Both the position numbers and the translations under genes were made by a program. From Irineochytrium annulatum (taxonomy: Eukaryota > Chytridiomycota > Chytridiomycetes > Chytridiales > Chytridiaceae), in contig JADGJL010000020.1 in NCBI GenBank assembly GCA_027600665.1, positions 1 to 64,000 on the forward strand: a DNA stretch of 64,000 nt, read 5' to 3'. The stretch's first letter is position 1; each line of letters starts with the position of its first letter. This document shows positions 61,438-64,000 of this stretch, one piece after another. The notes below the pieces were generated by a model, which saw nothing but the letters and a program-made list of their open reading frames with translations, was not told where the DNA came from and did not search any database.

Positions 61438-62955
61438 TTATTGCTTTTTAATCTTCTTAGCCCTAACCTTCCCCTCCAGAACGTACAAAGGTTGCGGAAA
61501 TAGCACCTCATGCAGATTCCCGAGCCAGCCAAGGTCATATATGTTTTTTATCTCGTTGACTCCCTTTATGGGCACCTTCTTCACCTTCCCATCATAGCTT
61601 GGAGCGAACGGTTCGCCTTCATTTTTCCGTTCCGACCGGTAATTTTTGTTGTATTTGTACAAATCTGCAGGGATCTCCGTCAAGCTTCCCGTCCGGATAT
61701 CGTAATCCAGATCCTCCCACTTGAATGATTCGTTCGCTATACAAGTACTCAATTTAAGTAGCTAGTGCAGAACTTACTTGTAAACCCGCGAACAACCATT
61801 GAAAGTTGATAGAGCATGAAAATAAACACCACCAACCCAGCGAGACCAGCAAACAACCCGAGGGCACACAAATGTAGCTCGAGCTGTACGATATACTACG
61901 AAATCTGTTAACGGCTGTGGAACACCAACAACATACCATGATAGCCTGCCATGTAGTTATAGGGGTTCTCGTCCCCTTTTCCCTGTCATAAACGCTGAAA
62001 TTCCAAACATTCCTGACGTCCATTTCGTTTTGGACTATCCGATACAACATGTACGATCCGTACATGCATACCGCCGCGGTCGACCCCAGGAACGACAGGA
62101 AGTAGCGATAATTGTTGTGCCCAACGCAGTTATTAACTTCATGAAAGGTCAGTCGTTCGGAAGCACTCTTTGTCTCTTACTCCATGCGCAATGGTGGCTG
62201 AAAAGGGTTGTTAGCTTGGCACCCCACAATCAGTATAAAGCACGCACTCAGCTTTCGCGACACATTTGTTGCAAATGGAGCAGTGTTTCGACCGGGCTGG
62301 TCTAAGCGTTTCAATCACTAGCAACGGAAAACCGCGAAGGTATCATACTTTAATAGATTGCACGTGCTGCACTCCTTCGGGTTGAAGAGAATGTAGTCGT
62401 AATCCCAAAGCTCTATCGCCCGATTGACGTTCTCCTTCGTGATTGCCCCAGAATCGGACCAGCTCGCCTTAAAGAAGCAGAAGTAAACTGTCGTGATTGC
62501 AATCGGGATTATATATCTGATAAGAATTGTCAGCTCAAAAAGCAGCCTGCAACCAACGTTGATACCGTACCGATGATACTCTGATAAAAGCTTGTTCGGA
62601 ATCCGATTCCACGCCAGGTACAGAAAGAGCCCAATGCAGCCCGTGATAAGGGACAGGTAGAACAGCTGCAGAATGGGATTCCGGCCCTCGAACGCATATT
62701 TGTACAAAGCGTCCACGCGCTTCTCGCCAAGGCAGCACCAGAATCCCAGATATATCCCGTGCGGGACCGTCTCCGTGAGAAATTCATGAGCCTTCCCTAT
62801 CGAAGTTCTTCTGAAGGTATTCGACTGGCCGAAAAGCAGCACGAAGATAAACAAACACTAAATCCAATCGGCATTCAGTAAGTTTATTTATGACCAGCAT
62901 ACGGGTATGACCAACGACTCACAAGTCCGATGATGTACGCGATCCAGACCCACAT
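61438..62955 (-). CDS. SWF1: DHHC palmitoyltransferase, Swf1/ZDHHC4-like
   Basis: Eight exons read right to left: 62923-62955, 62571-62857, 62349-62516, 62248-62301, 62181-62197, 61937-62136, 61778-61895, 61438-61736; 391 residues. Hydrophobic segments flank a complete cysteine-rich domain: [22 protein letters not shown], then the catalytic DHHCAW and INNCVGHNNYRYF. A TTNE segment follows the last membrane helix. The DHHC motif itself is split by a 50-nt intron and one exon is only 17 nt. The C-terminus is lysine-rich and ends KIKKQ, which fits a KxKxx ER retrieval signal, in line with the ER location of Swf1 and ZDHHC4. Swf1 palmitoylates SNAREs and other membrane proteins in yeast. Confidence 0.9.
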
Positions 62956-63386
62956 TGCAATTAGCCGTCACGGGGCTGCAGGTGATCAGCACGGAAAGCG
63001 ATGCCTCGCAGCTCTCTCGTGAAAGTGGCTTGACGGGTTGGAGTTGTGAATTGCCTGGATCATAACACCTTCCACTACACACGCAATTCGTCGCCTGCGC
63101 GCATCATCGCCAGCGTTGGATGACAGCTACCAGCAAACAACACGCCACATTGATCCCCCCCTGCGCTCCGTGTTCCCGGCATCGCGTTATTCTCACGATC
63201 TGTTAAATCCCCTCCCCTTCTTTCTTTGTCCCGTGGCACTGCTGTTCATTGTAAAAGCAACAAGAAAGGTCGAAGGAATGAGATCCAGACTGTGTAACAC
63301 AAAATTGAACCCTAAACGCCGTCAAAGTTCGCCTCTCTTCACGAGCTCCACATACCACACACAGCAGGGTCGACATTTTGGACGAG
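62956..63386. other. Intergenic region between divergent genes
   Basis: About 430 bp. Short open frames occur (for example 63116-63511 and its opposite strand) but show no domain. It should contain both promoters. Confidence 0.45.
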
Positions 63387-64000
63387 ATGCCCAAGGCTCC
63401 AACGCTCCGTCGGCTGGGGCGACCAGCAACGTACTGGATGCCAGCTCGTGGAGGCGGCAAGCGACCTTATCAACTCGCGCAGAGCAGCGAAGAGGAGAGC
63501 AGGATCAGTAGTGGGAGCGAGTCGTCTAGTGACAACAACAACGAGAATCACCCTGAGAGCGACGATGATAGTAATAGCGGAAGCGAGGCAGAGTCCGCTC
63601 ACGGCATGGAGGCGGATGATCACGTCGAGAGCGAGGGTGAGAGTGCCAGAGATGCCAGTGGGATGGACGAGACTGCGGGAGGGAGCGAGCTAGAGGAGGA
63701 AAGGAGCGAGCCTGAGGACGATGTTGAGTTTGGTGACATCCCGTGGGACGGATCCGACGAGGACTTCGTCGCCGGCGAGGACGCGGCCGTCGATGATGAA
63801 TTAGAGGCGATTGTGGAAAGGTCAATTTATCAAGCCCTGTTGTCGTCGGATGAGGAGGAAGGCTTCGAAGACGACTTCGACGACGATAAGGCGGATGAGG
63901 AGTTCTATGCTGGTGAACTCTTCGGTGATGAAAATCTGGAGTCTCCCGAGAGAGTGAGCGAGGTGGTCGTCGAACACAAACCCACGGCGAAGCAAGCAAG
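63387..64000 (+). CDS. Acidic Ser/Glu/Asp-rich protein, 5' part only
   Basis: An open frame of 204 codons that continues past the right edge. It starts with a basic stretch (MPKAPTLRRLGRPA) and then becomes strongly acidic, with many serine-glutamate and serine-aspartate pairs suited to casein kinase 2. Segments such as DIPWDGSDEDFVAGED and LLSSDEEEGFEDDF recur as acidic patches. No family is recognised; nucleolar and chromatin proteins often look like this, but that is only a compositional hint. The opposite strand is also open here because of the skewed composition. Confidence 0.55.
   Translation, partial: MPKAPTLRRLGRPATYWMPARGGGKRPYQLAQSSEEESRISSGSESSSDNNNENHPESDDDSNSGSEAESAHGMEADDHVESEGESARDASGMDETAGGSELEEERSEPEDDVEFGDIPWDGSDEDFVAGEDAAVDDELEAIVERSIYQALLSSDEEEGFEDDFDDDKADEEFYAGELFGDENLESPERVSEVVVEHKPTAKQA

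Noticed and set aside
1..64000. Mobile elements, CRISPR arrays, tRNA or rRNA genes, bacterial-type operons
   Set aside because: No terminal repeats, transposase or reverse transcriptase motifs, spaced repeats or cloverleaf sequences were recognised; the window is ordinary intron-rich nuclear DNA.

Overview
The window is eukaryotic nuclear DNA, very probably from a zoosporic (flagellated), early-diverging fungus such as a chytrid. The evidence is threefold. Genes are split by many tiny GT-AG introns, mostly 40-60 nt, often with a CTAAC or CTAAT-like branch site. Several proteins are fungal in character: Pom152, Nma111, Ptc5-like phosphatase, a Swf1-like DHHC enzyme and a serine-rich GPI-type cupredoxin. 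Three genes belong to motile cilia and are absent from non-flagellated fungi: a DYNLT2B-type dynein light chain, an EFHC1/Rib72-type protein and the dynein-assembly factor SPAG1. A run of Ns in one intron points to a draft assembly. Most models below were built by joining exons by eye; for each I checked that the exon lengths sum to a multiple of three and that the joined protein follows the family.

Layout. 1-5 kb: DDX42-type helicase (-, 3' end outside the window), guanylate kinase (+), V-ATPase subunit F (-), then 1.9 kb with only weak gene candidates. 5.3-17.6 kb: methylthioribulose-1-phosphate dehydratase (+), DYNLT2B (-), glucosidase I (+), LSm7 (-), Elp1 (+), EFHC-like (+). 17.8-31.5 kb: Ptc5-like PP2C (-), alpha/beta hydrolase (+), a 1.2 kb gene-free stretch, a single-pass LEA-like protein (-), Nma111 (-), a RhoGAP-like protein (+) and a cupredoxin (+). 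31.7-45.5 kb: coiled-coil protein (-), LRR-type membrane protein (-), Atg2 (+), TMEM68/DGAT2-like protein (+), SPAG1 (-). 45.6-64 kb: Pom152 (-), a very large Rav1/DMXL protein (-), AGPAT (+), a front-end desaturase with two cytochrome b5 domains (-), Swf1/ZDHHC4-like enzyme (-) and the start of an acidic protein (+).

The genes are housekeeping and do not form one pathway. Some functional links exist: V-ATPase subunit F and Rav1/DMXL (V-ATPase assembly), AGPAT with the desaturase and the DGAT2-like protein (lipid synthesis), and the three cilium genes. Divergent neighbours are often separated by only 50-80 bp, so they must share promoters. I saw no mobile elements, CRISPR arrays, rRNA or tRNA genes, and no obvious new multi-gene system. 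The most unusual items are single-protein architectures: the b5-b5-desaturase, a guanylate kinase with a CaaX-type end, a RhoGAP-like domain without its arginine finger, an acyltransferase-like protein with a replaced histidine, and an internal duplication in SPAG1.
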